23,224 bases of DNA from JBMSHD01 sp049416425 (GTDB lineage Bacteria; Pseudomonadota; Gammaproteobacteria; Francisellales; Francisellaceae). Shown here in pieces: positions 7,842 through 15,183 of the stretch. The DNA is taken from NCBI GenBank assembly GCA_049416425.1, contig JBMSHD010000019.1, forward strand, positions 1-23,224. Direction: 5' to 3'. The translations under genes were made by a program, and so were the position numbers. Position 1 is the first letter of the stretch, and every line of letters begins with the position of its first letter. Below the pieces are notes generated by a model. It did not search any database. It was given only the letters and a program-made list of their open reading frames with translations, and was not told the origin of the DNA.

Positions 7842-8025
7842 GGCTCTTTACGTATTAGTCGTTGAAACAACAGTTTCTCTAACCCCACCTAACCTCCCCT
7901 TGATCTCAAGGGGAGGGAATACCTGTTTCCTCCCCCTTGTTTTAAGGGTAGGGAATACCTGTTTCCTCCCCCTTGTTTTAAGGGGGAGGCAGGGAGGGGG
8001 TTCTACGAATAACACTAAAAGAGCT
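7842..8025 (+). mobile_element. MITE copy 1 (184 bp, non-autonomous element, 8-bp target duplication)
   Basis: This non-coding element has imperfect terminal inverted repeats: GGCTCTTTACG at the left, and AGAGCT at the right, the complement of AGCTCT with one terminal change. It is flanked by perfect 8-bp direct repeats AAAACGTT (7834-7841 and 8026-8033). Inside are GC-rich palindromes: 7893-7916 (11-bp arms, 2-base centre) and 7965-7989 (10-bp arms). A 36-bp unit is tandemly duplicated (7915-7950 and 7951-7986, two differences). Without that duplication it is 148 bp, the same as the copy at 9838-9985, and the two differ at about 17 positions by hand count. The GGCTCTT ends and 8-bp duplications resemble ISL3-family elements, whose transposase might mobilise it. 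Copy 1 sits between the pilB promoter and ygfZ. Confidence 0.85.
7915..7986 (+). repeat. 36-bp tandem duplication inside MITE copy 1
   Basis: Two adjacent 36-base units (7915-7950 and 7951-7986) begin GGGAATACCTGTTTCC and run into CCCCCTTGTTTTAAGGG. They differ only at the last two bases. The other MITE copy has a single unit, so this is a local duplication after or during spread of the element. Confidence 0.85.
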
Positions 8026-8056
8026 AAAACGTTTTATAAATAACGCAAAAAGAGTT

Positions 8057-8085
8057 TTGTATTTTGCTTTTTGTATCAGCATAAT
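8057..8085 (+). promoter_or_regulatory. Candidate promoter of ygfZ
   Basis: TTGTAT (8057-8062) and CATAAT (8080-8085) are separated by 17 bases, with five of six matches in the -10. Transcription would start near 8092, which favours the ATG at 8119 over the TTG at 8071. The promoter lies wholly outside the MITE copy that ends 24 bases upstream. Confidence 0.4.
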
Positions 8086-8118
8086 GGTAAACAGGAAAAC
8101 GACAAGCAGAAAAACATC

Positions 8119-8895
8119 ATGAAACAGACTCACCGCTATGAAGATCATGATATCATTCATATCACAGGAGCCGACTGTCTTAAATACCTTCAGGGACAAG
8201 TGAGCTCTGATATAAGTACATTGAATCCACAAAATCCCATCCAGCTAAGTGCGTTGTGCAATCAAAAAGGGAGAGTTATTGGACTCTTTTTTATTCACTA
8301 TATTGCCGAGAATGATCTGCTGATTGCCGTAGCAAAAGACAACGGTGACAATGTGCTGATGGCTTTGAAAAAATATGCCATTTTCTCAAAAATTCACTTC
8401 GATTATGCTCATGATTATCAGCTGACTTATGACAGTAAAGCCGATCATAAGGCTTTGTTTGGCCACAGCATCCAGAAGATCAGCTCCGAGCCGCCACGTG
8501 ATAAAATGACGCTCTCAAAACAAGAAATGCAACAAATCCGCATCAAACAGCGTCTGCCTGTTATCGATGGCAGCAATAGCGAGAGATTTCTGCCGGCAGA
8601 GCTTGAGCTTGATAAACTCGATGCCATCTCTTATAGCAAAGGCTGTTATATGGGACAGGAAATTATCGCGCGCATGAAATACCGCGGCAATCTAAAAAAA
8701 GTGCTGTATGTTGTAGAGATCGATGGCAAGCTTGATCGACAAGACAAACTCTTTTCACCTGAGGAAAAGAGCATTGCCGATATCGTCAACCTGGCTGAAT
8801 CCGACACAAAAACATGGGTTTTGGCCGTGTTTAACAACAGCTGTGAGGATAATCGCGTTTTGTTGGCTCACAATCAGCAGGCGGTGATTATTTAA
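8119..8895 (+). CDS. ygfZ: YgfZ/GcvT-domain folate-binding protein (Fe-S cluster maintenance)
   Basis: The protein is 258 residues from ATG 8119; a TTG at 8071 would add 16 low-complexity residues and lies upstream of the likely transcription start. The YgfZ signature KGCYMGQEIIARMKYRG is present with the invariant Cys, preceded by an N-terminal GcvT-like fold (ITGADCLKYLQGQVSSD). YgfZ acts with folate in assembly or repair of certain iron-sulfur enzymes such as MiaB in E. coli. It is shorter than the 326-residue E. coli protein but in the range of short family members. It ends tail-to-tail with deoD, overlapping by eight bases, so the two transcripts are antisense at their ends. sufS, another Fe-S gene, is 11 kb away and not linked in an operon. 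Confidence 0.85.
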   Translation: MKQTHRYEDHDIIHITGADCLKYLQGQVSSDISTLNPQNPIQLSALCNQKGRVIGLFFIHYIAENDLLIAVAKDNGDNVLMALKKYAIFSKIHFDYAHDYQLTYDSKADHKALFGHSIQKISSEPPRDKMTLSKQEMQQIRIKQRLPVIDGSNSERFLPAELELDKLDAISYSKGCYMGQEIIARMKYRGNLKKVLYVVEIDGKLDRQDKLFSPEEKSIADIVNLAESDTKTWVLAVFNNSCEDNRVLLAHNQQAVII

Positions 8896-9601
8896 CTGAC
8901 TCCAGCGCAACCTCCATCATCTTGGTGAATGCATTTTGACGCTCATCTGAGGAGGTTGACTCATGCGTAACCAAAGAATCGGAAACCGTCAAAAGACAAG
9001 CCGCCTGCTTCCCGGTTGCTACAGCATTGGCAAATAAAGCCGCCGTCTCCATCTCAGCCACTTCACAGCCATATTCCGTGTACATTTTCTTATAGTCATC
9101 GAAGTTTTTACGGTAAAATACATCGGTACTGTGTGCTTTTATCTCGATCAACTCAACGTCTACCGTTTTCGCTGCTGTTTTAAGCTCATCATTAAATTCG
9201 GCCGAAGGCTTAATTTCTCTGGTTTTTTCACCGGTGACGATCTCGATAAAATCAGATTCGCAGTGTGACTCGGTGACCAATACCACATCATAAAGATTAA
9301 GGTCTGCCGTATAGGAACCACAGGAACCGATGCGAACGATACGCTCAACATCGTAAAAGGCGAATAGCTCATAAGAATAGATGCCAATACTCGGCATACC
9401 CATCCCCGAACCCATAACCGAGACTCTTTTGCCCTTATAGAATCCGGTATAACCCAACATGCCACGAACCGTGTTGATACACTCGGCATTTTCAAGAAAA
9501 GTCTCAGCGATAAATTTTGCCCGCAATGGATCACCCGGCATAATCACCGTCTTGGCAAATTTTGATTTATCGGTAACTTCGATATGAGGGGTAGGGATCA
9601 T
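8888..9601 (-). CDS. deoD: Purine-nucleoside phosphorylase, DeoD type
   Basis: The 237-residue protein matches the E. coli DeoD length (239) and plan. It has the N-terminal TPHIEV with the His that reaches the neighbouring subunit, then the phosphate-binding GDPLRAKFIAETFLE and NTVRGMLGYTG. The Arg of IVRIGSCGSY, the EMET ribose-binding segment and VSD with the base-contacting Asp follow, and the SDERQ Arg is conserved. It reversibly cleaves purine (deoxy)nucleosides with phosphate to base plus (deoxy)ribose-1-phosphate in the cytosol, as a homohexamer in this family. One substitution relative to E. coli is visible: MGSGMGMPS for MGHGMGIPS. The start ATG at 9601 has a strong GGAGAG ribosome site five bases upstream. 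It is a single-gene unit convergent with ygfZ; no deoC, deoA or deoB is nearby. Confidence 0.93.
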   Translation of the reverse strand: MIPTPHIEVTDKSKFAKTVIMPGDPLRAKFIAETFLENAECINTVRGMLGYTGFYKGKRVSVMGSGMGMPSIGIYSYELFAFYDVERIVRIGSCGSYTADLNLYDVVLVTESHCESDFIEIVTGEKTREIKPSAEFNDELKTAAKTVDVELIEIKAHSTDVFYRKNFDDYKKMYTEYGCEVAEMETAALFANAVATGKQAACLLTVSDSLVTHESTSSDERQNAFTKMMEVALESVK

Positions 9602-9606
9602 ATAAT

Positions 9607-9612
9607 CTCTCC
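9607..9612 (-). promoter_or_regulatory. Strong ribosome binding site fixing the deoD start
   Basis: GGAGAG on the minus strand, five bases before the ATG at 9601, one of the best ribosome sites in the window. Confidence 0.7.
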
Positions 9613-9801
9613 AGAATTTTTTACGGCCTTATTCAACAAGCCACCTTGTATCCAAATAAAGCGAGGTTAAACTGCAGAAGTATTCTACTCTCCACAACGC
9701 TCAAATACCATGCTTATCTGCAAGATGATTATTTATTTTAATAACTTAAATTTGAGAATAATTAATATATATTTATTGTTATCACGGCAGAAAAAGAATA
9801 T

Positions 9802-9822
9802 TATTCAACCTGATTTTGAATA
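9802..9822. repeat. Short inverted repeat in the AT-rich deoD / amidohydrolase intergenic region
   Basis: TATTCAA and TTGAATA (7-bp arms, 7-base centre). The region 9613-9829 is AT-rich and otherwise holds nothing I can name. The repeat is a possible operator or a chance palindrome; it is now cut off from the gene at 10038 by MITE copy 2. Confidence 0.4.
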
Positions 9823-9837
9823 GTTTAAAATCATAAT

Positions 9838-9985
9838 GGCTCTTTTAGCGTGATTCGTAGAACCCCCTCCCTACCTCCCCCTTAACACAAGGGGGAGGAG
9901 ACAAACATTCCCTCCCCTTGGGATCAAGGGGAGGTTAGGTGGGGTTGGATAAACTATCTTTTCAACGAATAATGCGTAAAGAGCC
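9838..9985 (-). mobile_element. MITE copy 2 (148 bp, inverted relative to copy 1, 8-bp target duplication)
   Basis: The ends are GGCTCTTTTAGCG (left) and the complement of GGCTCTTTACGCA (right). The element is flanked by perfect direct repeats ATCATAAT at 9830-9837 and 9986-9993, an 8-bp target duplication. It is the reverse complement of copy 1 without the 36-bp internal duplication. It retains both GC-rich palindromes, CCTCCCCCTT...AAGGGGGAGG and CCTCCCCTTG...CAAGGGGAGG. No open frame of note lies inside. Together the copies bracket ygfZ and deoD in inverted orientation, about 1.8 kb apart. It lies 52 bases upstream of the amidohydrolase start, so it probably displaced that gene's original upstream region. 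Confidence 0.87.
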
Positions 9986-10037
9986 ATCATAATAGATCTT
10001 TATATGATCTTAAATACCAAAAACCAAGGAGCAAAAA

Positions 10038-11120
10038 ATGAAAAAAGATACCATTATAAAATCATGGCTTAGGCTGACACTGTTAAGCACAGGATTCACG
10101 GCAGCGACTTTATCGGCGGGCTATTCCTGCACCGTGGTCTCACACCAGTTTGACCAGATTGGCGAGTTCAATGCTCGCTCACTGGATTTCTGTCATAATT
10201 TGAAATCCGACTTCATCGTCTACCCTCGAGGACTTGATTTCCATAGTGCTGATAAGACCGTGAACATGAAAATCTTTGACTGGGTCAATAAATACGGTTA
10301 TGTCACCATCGCTCAATCCAATCTTCATGACTTAAGCTCGGAAGGATTAAATGAAAAAGGTCTGTCGGTTCATATCTTGTATAATGGTGATTCCGAAGAG
10401 CCTGAACTGGACAAAAAGACTCCAGTGATCAGCTCCTTTCAATGGATTCACTATGCGTTGGGTAATTTCGCTACTGTGGACGAAGTATTAAAAAGTCTTA
10501 AAAACTATCAGATCCACACCTTCCCGATCGTCATCGGCAAACAAAGCGTTAACCTGCCGATACACTTTAAAATTGAGGACAGATCTGGAGATTCGGCGGT
10601 GCTTGAGTTCAGTCATAACCAGCTTAAAATCTATCATGGCAAACAATACAACACCATGACCAATGAGCCAAGCTATGATCAACAGATTAAAAATCTGGAA
10701 AAATACCAGCACTCCAAGCAGTATTCAGTCAATGATCTGCCGGGTGGCGCCGATCCTAAAAACAGACTGGTCAGAGCCTATTATGCCGTGGAACATCTGC
10801 CGAAAACGGCCGCAACCGATGCCATTGCTTCAAGCTATATGTACAGCGTTATAAACTCGGCTTCTGTCCCCTTTTTTGAAGGCTATAACAACTGTGGTTT
10901 TGGCGACAGCACACGTGCAGCCGATACCTGGCCGACACAATGGGTATCCGTCAGCAATCTCAATAAACCGACACTATCTTACAGTGGCATCTTTACCGGT
11001 AATAGGGTATGGATTGATCTTAGCGAAGTTGATCTGCAAAAAGGTCAACCCATGACTCGAATCAATCTTGATAATCCAGATCTGTCTGGTAATCTTTCTC
11101 ATAAACTCAAAGGGAAATAA
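10038..11120 (+). CDS. Secreted linear-amide C-N hydrolase (choloylglycine hydrolase / penicillin acylase, Ntn family)
   Basis: The 360-residue protein has an N-terminal signal sequence ending LSAGYS, directly followed by Cys31 (CTVVSH). In this Ntn-hydrolase family the nucleophile is the Cys exposed at the new N-terminus after processing. Other family landmarks follow: ARSLDF with its Arg and Asp, GLNEKGLSVHILYN, TNEPSYDQQ with the conserved Asn, and DPKNRLVRAYY with the conserved Arg. The reaction is hydrolysis of non-peptide amide bonds such as bile-salt conjugates, penicillin V or acyl-homoserine lactones; the substrate cannot be assigned. Cleavage by signal peptidase could itself generate the catalytic N-terminus. 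AAGGAG lies seven bases before the ATG. It stands alone, with MITE copy 2 upstream and tRNA-Lys downstream. Confidence 0.85.
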   Translation: MKKDTIIKSWLRLTLLSTGFTAATLSAGYSCTVVSHQFDQIGEFNARSLDFCHNLKSDFIVYPRGLDFHSADKTVNMKIFDWVNKYGYVTIAQSNLHDLSSEGLNEKGLSVHILYNGDSEEPELDKKTPVISSFQWIHYALGNFATVDEVLKSLKNYQIHTFPIVIGKQSVNLPIHFKIEDRSGDSAVLEFSHNQLKIYHGKQYNTMTNEPSYDQQIKNLEKYQHSKQYSVNDLPGGADPKNRLVRAYYAVEHLPKTAATDAIASSYMYSVINSASVPFFEGYNNCGFGDSTRAADTWPTQWVSVSNLNKPTLSYSGIFTGNRVWIDLSEVDLQKGQPMTRINLDNPDLSGNLSHKLKGK

Positions 11121-11133
11121 TAGAAACAAAAGA

Positions 11134-11209
11134 TGGTGGGTCGTGCAGGATTCGAACCTGCGACCAACTGGTTAAAAGCCAGCTGCTCTACCAACTGAGC
11201 TAACGACCC
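11134..11209 (-). tRNA. tRNA-Lys (UUU)
   Basis: The minus strand folds as a standard 76-base cloverleaf. The acceptor stem is GGGTCGT pairing with ACGACCC, discriminator A, with an encoded CCA end (11134-11136). The D arm has AGCTCAGTTGGTAGAGC, the anticodon stem CTGGC pairs with GCCAG-type bases, and the loop CTTTTAA carries the UUU anticodon (plus-strand 11174-11176). The T arm contains GGTTCGAATCC. A strong promoter lies directly upstream. The 3' end faces the amidohydrolase gene; I see no duplicated tRNA 3' end in the window that would indicate an integrated element. Confidence 0.96.
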
Positions 11210-11220
11210 AACGAGAGTGC

Positions 11221-11248
11221 ATTATATAGCGTTTCTACTCAATTGCAA
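11221..11248 (-). promoter_or_regulatory. Promoter of tRNA-Lys
   Basis: On the minus strand, TTGCAA (11243-11248) and a perfect TATAAT (11221-11226) are separated by 16 bases, ending 11 bases before the mature tRNA. This is the best promoter match in the window. Confidence 0.8.
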
Positions 11249-11362
11249 GACTTTGGCCTTACTTTTTCTCAATTAATTTTTATTCGCTTGTTTTTGACTC
11301 AAAATAAGAACAATAACGAATCAAAATAACACGGCAAGGCAAAATGGTACCTCGATCAAACC

Positions 11363-11391
11363 TTCATAAATAAACCCACAAGTGTTATAGT
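11363..11391 (+). promoter_or_regulatory. Candidate promoter of selO
   Basis: TTCATA (11363-11368) and TATAGT (11386-11391) with a 17-base spacer; four and five matches to consensus. Transcription would begin near 11398, about 22 bases before the selO ATG. Confidence 0.5.
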
Positions 11392-11419
11392 AACGATTTA
11401 AAAATACAAATAGTGATGC

Positions 11420-12859
11420 ATGCCGACTCCCAAACTTTGTTACAGCTACACCACGCTGCCTGAAACCTTTTATTCGGAGGCTCATACAGAAAAATTCAAC
11501 AAGCCCAGCATGGTCATTTTAAACGGCACGCTTGCTAAAGAGATCGGACTTGATATCATGGGCTCAAGCCCAGCTCAAATACTCGATTTTCTACTCGGTT
11601 ATAAAAGCCCTTCAGATGCAAAACCCATTGCTATGGCCTATGCCGGTCATCAATTCAGGCACTTTACCATGCTCGGCGATGGCAGAGCATTACTCCTAGG
11701 AGAGCATATCACCCAAAAAAATAAGAGACTAGATATTCACCTAAAGGGCTCAGGGGCGACGCCCTATTCCAGAGGCGGTGACGGTCATGCCGCATTGGGG
11801 TCGATGCTCAGAGAATACATGATCAGTGAAGCCATGCATGCACTTGGCATCCCCAGCACACGGTCTTTAGCGGTCATTGACACCGGTCAGTTCGTTCAAC
11901 GCGATGGTTTACAACCTGGCGCCATTTTAGTCCGTGTTGCCGAGAGTCACATTCGAGTTGGCACCTTTGAATATGCCGCCATGCTAGGTCATGATCAGCT
12001 GCGTGCATTGTTTGACTATACCATCAATCGCCATCTCAATGGCTGTGGTCTATCGACAGAACAGGCAGCGGCAACTCTTTTGCGAAATGTGATTAAAAAG
12101 CAGGCTCAACTCATCGCAAAATGGCAGAGTGTCGGCTTCATCCATGGCGTCATGAATACCGATAATATGGCAATCTCTGGCCAGACCATTGACTATGGTC
12201 CCTGCGCCTTTATGGATAACTATCACCCCGATACCGTCTTTAGCTCAATCGACCGACATGGTCGTTATAGTTTTAAAAATCAAACCCCCATTGGACATTG
12301 GAATCTGACTCGTTTTGCCGAGACACTGCTGCCACTGTTAGCATCACAACCGGAAGAAGCCATCGCGATTGCCACTGATCTTCTTCAATCTTACTGGCGC
12401 TGTTATGCGGATGAACGCAATCGGATCATGTGTCACAAACTGGGCTTATCCGAGGTTCATGACGACAATCTGGCATTGGTCGATGCGCTTTTAGGTCTCA
12501 TGCAAGATCATGCTCTGGATTACAATAAGACTTTTTCAGATTTAAGCGTTGATGAGCGACAACTGGAGCTGTTATCCATTCCTGAGTTTAAATGCTGGCA
12601 TGATCACTGGGGAAAACGAATAAAACCCTGCTATTCTCAAGCACTTCAACTTATGAAAAAGCATAATCCCTGGATTATTCCGCGCAATCATCTGCTTGAG
12701 GAAGCCCTATCAGTGGCGACAGATAAAAGAGACTATACCAAATTCAACGACATGCTTGTCGCTGTCAGCCATCCGTTTGAGGTTAATGAGAACTATCGGC
12801 GTTTTCACACGCCACCCAAAGCACATGAACGAGTGACACAAACCTTTTGCGGCACTTAA
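11420..12859 (+). CDS. selO: Protein adenylyltransferase SelO (YdiU/UPF0061 pseudokinase)
   Basis: The 479-residue length equals E. coli YdiU (478). The family segments run in order: AYAGHQFRHFTMLGDGRALLLGE, then the nucleotide-binding HLKGSGATPYSRGGDG with Lys109 and REYMISEAMHALGIP. The catalytic loop is GVMNTDN (Asp248), followed by the metal-binding DYGPCAFMD (Asp258) and GRYSFKNQTPIGHWNL. SelO uses a flipped kinase fold to transfer AMP from ATP onto Ser/Thr/Tyr of client proteins and is linked to redox stress. E. coli SelO is reported to form a disulfide between Cys272 and a C-terminal Cys. Here the C-terminal Cys is kept (ending FCGT), but the position equivalent to Cys272 reads Phe-Ser-Ser, so that switch appears absent. 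The ATG at 11420 has no clear ribosome site. It appears to be monocistronic. Confidence 0.93.
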   Translation: MPTPKLCYSYTTLPETFYSEAHTEKFNKPSMVILNGTLAKEIGLDIMGSSPAQILDFLLGYKSPSDAKPIAMAYAGHQFRHFTMLGDGRALLLGEHITQKNKRLDIHLKGSGATPYSRGGDGHAALGSMLREYMISEAMHALGIPSTRSLAVIDTGQFVQRDGLQPGAILVRVAESHIRVGTFEYAAMLGHDQLRALFDYTINRHLNGCGLSTEQAAATLLRNVIKKQAQLIAKWQSVGFIHGVMNTDNMAISGQTIDYGPCAFMDNYHPDTVFSSIDRHGRYSFKNQTPIGHWNLTRFAETLLPLLASQPEEAIAIATDLLQSYWRCYADERNRIMCHKLGLSEVHDDNLALVDALLGLMQDHALDYNKTFSDLSVDERQLELLSIPEFKCWHDHWGKRIKPCYSQALQLMKKHNPWIIPRNHLLEEALSVATDKRDYTKFNDMLVAVSHPFEVNENYRRFHTPPKAHERVTQTFCGT

Positions 12860-12940
12860 TTTTGTCACAGTTATGAATTTTACAATACCGTCAAAATCCA
12901 CTACTATTTTGCCATACACGCTAGACAACAAATTCGCAAT

Positions 12941-12956
12941 CATGTATCGTTACATG
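12941..12956. promoter_or_regulatory. Perfect 6-bp inverted repeat upstream of trpE(G), possible operator
   Basis: CATGTA-TCGT-TACATG is a perfect palindrome with a 4-base centre, 65 bases before the trpE(G) start. It does not match the TrpR or full TyrR box. It also contains the start of a 15-codon frame (12942-12989) with three Tyr and no Trp codons, so a classical Trp leader peptide is not present. Confidence 0.3.
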
Positions 12957-13020
12957 AATACGAACATTCAGCAGCAGCCGTACACATAGCTGCATATTTT
13001 GAAATTTTTAAGGACCTATT

Positions 13021-15183
13021 ATGGCTGATACACAGCAATTTATTACCTCTTCAGGCATCCATGCACACTATGAGAAAAATCACATCGATACGACAAGTCT
13101 TAACCACATCACCCAAAGACTCGATAATGAAAAAGGCATGATGCTATCCTCCGGGATTGAATATCCAGGCCGCTATAATCGCTGGGAACTGGGTTTTGTC
13201 AATCCCCCTCTGGAAATCATCGCCTTTAAGGGAAAGGTCGGCTTTAAAGCGCTTAATAAAAGAGGCATGATCATACTCAAGCTGTTAAAACCCATCTTCC
13301 TAAATCGCCAGGAGCTTACTACCACTATCGACACAGAAGATTATCTTGAGCTTGAGATTCACTATGTGGATACGGTTTTCAGTGAAGAATATCGCAGTCG
13401 CCAGCCTTCTGTGTTCACCCCACTTCGCCTTATCAATGATGAATTTTCTCAACTCAAAGACAATATGCTCGGACTTTTCGGGGCCTTTGCCTATGATCTG
13501 ATCTTCGAATTTGAGCCCATCAATCTGACGCGCTCACTCGATGACATCAAGCTCTATCATCTGTTTTTTGTCGATCACGCCTATGCCATCGATAAACAGA
13601 AAGAACAAAGCTTTGAGCTGAAGCTTGAGTTAAACAGAGACAACCTCAACACGCAAAACAGTGACACTCAGAGTTTCGAGTTGTTAGCGCTTCAAGAGGG
13701 TGACTTCAAGGCGTTGTCTGACATCACCGTATCGATGAGTGATGAGGCATTTGCCCAGCTGGTCAAAAACGCCAAACAGGAAATGCAAAAAGGCAATATT
13801 TTTGAAGTCGTCTATGGTCGAAACTTCAGCGCTAAAGTCGGCGGTCGCCCCTCCGACGCCTTTACCAAGATGAAAGCCATGAATCCAAGCCCGTATGAAT
13901 TCTTCTGTCAGCTTGGTGATGAACAGATCATCGGTACATCGCCTGAGATGTTTGTCCGCGCTGAAGGCAAATCGATCGAATCTTGTCCGATATCAGGCAC
14001 GATTAAACGCGGCAGTAATGCCATGGAAGATGAGAAACAGATTCGCACACTCCTGAATTCTTACAAAGATGAAGTTGAGCTGACGATGTGCACCGATGTC
14101 GATAGAAATGATAAGGCCAGAATCTGCGAGCCCGGCAGCATTGAGCTGATTTCGCGCCGCACCATTGAGCGCTATCAGGGACTCTTTCACACGGTTGATC
14201 ACGTCAAAGGAGTTTTAAAGCCAGAATTTACCGGACTGGACGGTTTTCTGAGTCACATGTGGGCTGTGACTCTGACCGGCGCCCCAAAAAGGAGAGCCAT
14301 CGAACTCATTGAAAAAAATGAACTCAGCGACAGAAAGTGGTTTGGCGCTTCAGTTGGTTGCCTTGGCTTCAATGGCGATATCAACTCGGCGATCTCCATT
14401 CGCACCATTCATATCAAAGATGGTAAGGCTTATTATCAGGCTGGTGCCACGTTAGTCTGGGATTCCGTGCCACTTGATGAAGCCGAAGAGACGCGCATCA
14501 AAGCTACGACTTTTTATCGCCTGTTAGGTCAACATCACATCAATAGTAAACCCACTTTTCATAAGCGAGATTTTAGTCATTTAAAAGCGATTATGATCGA
14601 TCATGAAGACTCATTTGTACACATGCTCGGCAGCTATTTCAGTCAATTCGGCGTGAAACTCACCACCTATAGAGCCAGCCGCATAACCGCTGCACAAATC
14701 ATTGATGAGAAACCCGATCTTGTGATCTACTCCCCAGGCCCCGGACAGCCTGCCGATTTTCATATGAAGCGCATAATCGATCCGCTAAGCGATGTCGGCA
14801 TCCCGCAATTTGGTGTCTGCCTGGGACTTCAGGGGATATTTGAGGCTTTTGGCGGCAAACTGACATTCCTTGATGATCCCAAACACGGCAAAAGCTGGAA
14901 ACTGAATCATAATGGTGGTGGCATCTTTGATGGGATTGAGGAAAATACCGAAGTCGCCGCCTATCACTCCATTATTGCCGACCCTGACGCAACCCCGGAT
15001 ATGATCGAAGTGACCGCCATCAACGAACACGGCCATATCATGGCTATACAGCATAAAAACAAACCCATTTCCGCCGTACAATTTCATCCAGAGTCAATTT
15101 TGACTTTGCACAATGACAGCGGGCTTAAATTAGTGCAAAATGTATTGATCAGTGTAGATGATTACAGGAAACAAAAGCGATGA
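13021..15183 (+). CDS. trpE(G): Anthranilate synthase, fused TrpE-TrpG
   Basis: The 720-residue protein joins a chorismate-binding TrpE part (about 1-510) to a class I glutamine amidotransferase TrpG part (about 525-715). The TrpE half shows SPEMFVRAEG, CPISGTIKRG, the DEVELTMCTDVDRNDKAR active-site segment, TLTGAPKRRAIELIE and AGATLVWDS. The TrpG half has nucleophile Cys600 in FGVCLGLQG, SPGPGQP, and the HPE triad His689/Glu691 in QFHPESI. It makes anthranilate from chorismate and glutamine, the first step of tryptophan synthesis. Length and order match the single-chain type known from rhizobia; PhzE has the same order and is the main alternative. AAGGA lies six bases before the ATG. No other trp genes are in the window; the sugar kinase behind it overlaps by ATGA. 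Confidence 0.88.
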   Translation: MADTQQFITSSGIHAHYEKNHIDTTSLNHITQRLDNEKGMMLSSGIEYPGRYNRWELGFVNPPLEIIAFKGKVGFKALNKRGMIILKLLKPIFLNRQELTTTIDTEDYLELEIHYVDTVFSEEYRSRQPSVFTPLRLINDEFSQLKDNMLGLFGAFAYDLIFEFEPINLTRSLDDIKLYHLFFVDHAYAIDKQKEQSFELKLELNRDNLNTQNSDTQSFELLALQEGDFKALSDITVSMSDEAFAQLVKNAKQEMQKGNIFEVVYGRNFSAKVGGRPSDAFTKMKAMNPSPYEFFCQLGDEQIIGTSPEMFVRAEGKSIESCPISGTIKRGSNAMEDEKQIRTLLNSYKDEVELTMCTDVDRNDKARICEPGSIELISRRTIERYQGLFHTVDHVKGVLKPEFTGLDGFLSHMWAVTLTGAPKRRAIELIEKNELSDRKWFGASVGCLGFNGDINSAISIRTIHIKDGKAYYQAGATLVWDSVPLDEAEETRIKATTFYRLLGQHHINSKPTFHKRDFSHLKAIMIDHEDSFVHMLGSYFSQFGVKLTTYRASRITAAQIIDEKPDLVIYSPGPGQPADFHMKRIIDPLSDVGIPQFGVCLGLQGIFEAFGGKLTFLDDPKHGKSWKLNHNGGGIFDGIEENTEVAAYHSIIADPDATPDMIEVTAINEHGHIMAIQHKNKPISAVQFHPESILTLHNDSGLKLVQNVLISVDDYRKQKR

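Noticed and set aside
7727..7888. Extension of pilB by 54 residues to a start at 7888
   Set aside because: These codons run across the likely -10 box at 7762-7767 and into MITE copy 1, and do not look like a PilB N-terminus; ATG at 7726 has a ribosome site and a family-type start.
7840..8043. Plus-strand frame of 67 codons reading NLPLISRGG and repeats
   Set aside because: It is a translation of the MITE's palindromes and tandem repeat, with no ribosome site or conserved context; not a gene.
8071..8118. TTG at 8071 as the ygfZ start
   Set aside because: It precedes the likely transcription start and would add 16 low-complexity residues not expected in the family.
8888..9601. deoD as part of a deo catabolic operon
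   Set aside because: No deoA, deoB or deoC neighbours; it is a single convergent gene.
11134..11209. tRNA-Lys as an attachment site of an integrated element
   Set aside because: No repeat of the tRNA 3' end, integrase or element boundary was seen within the window.
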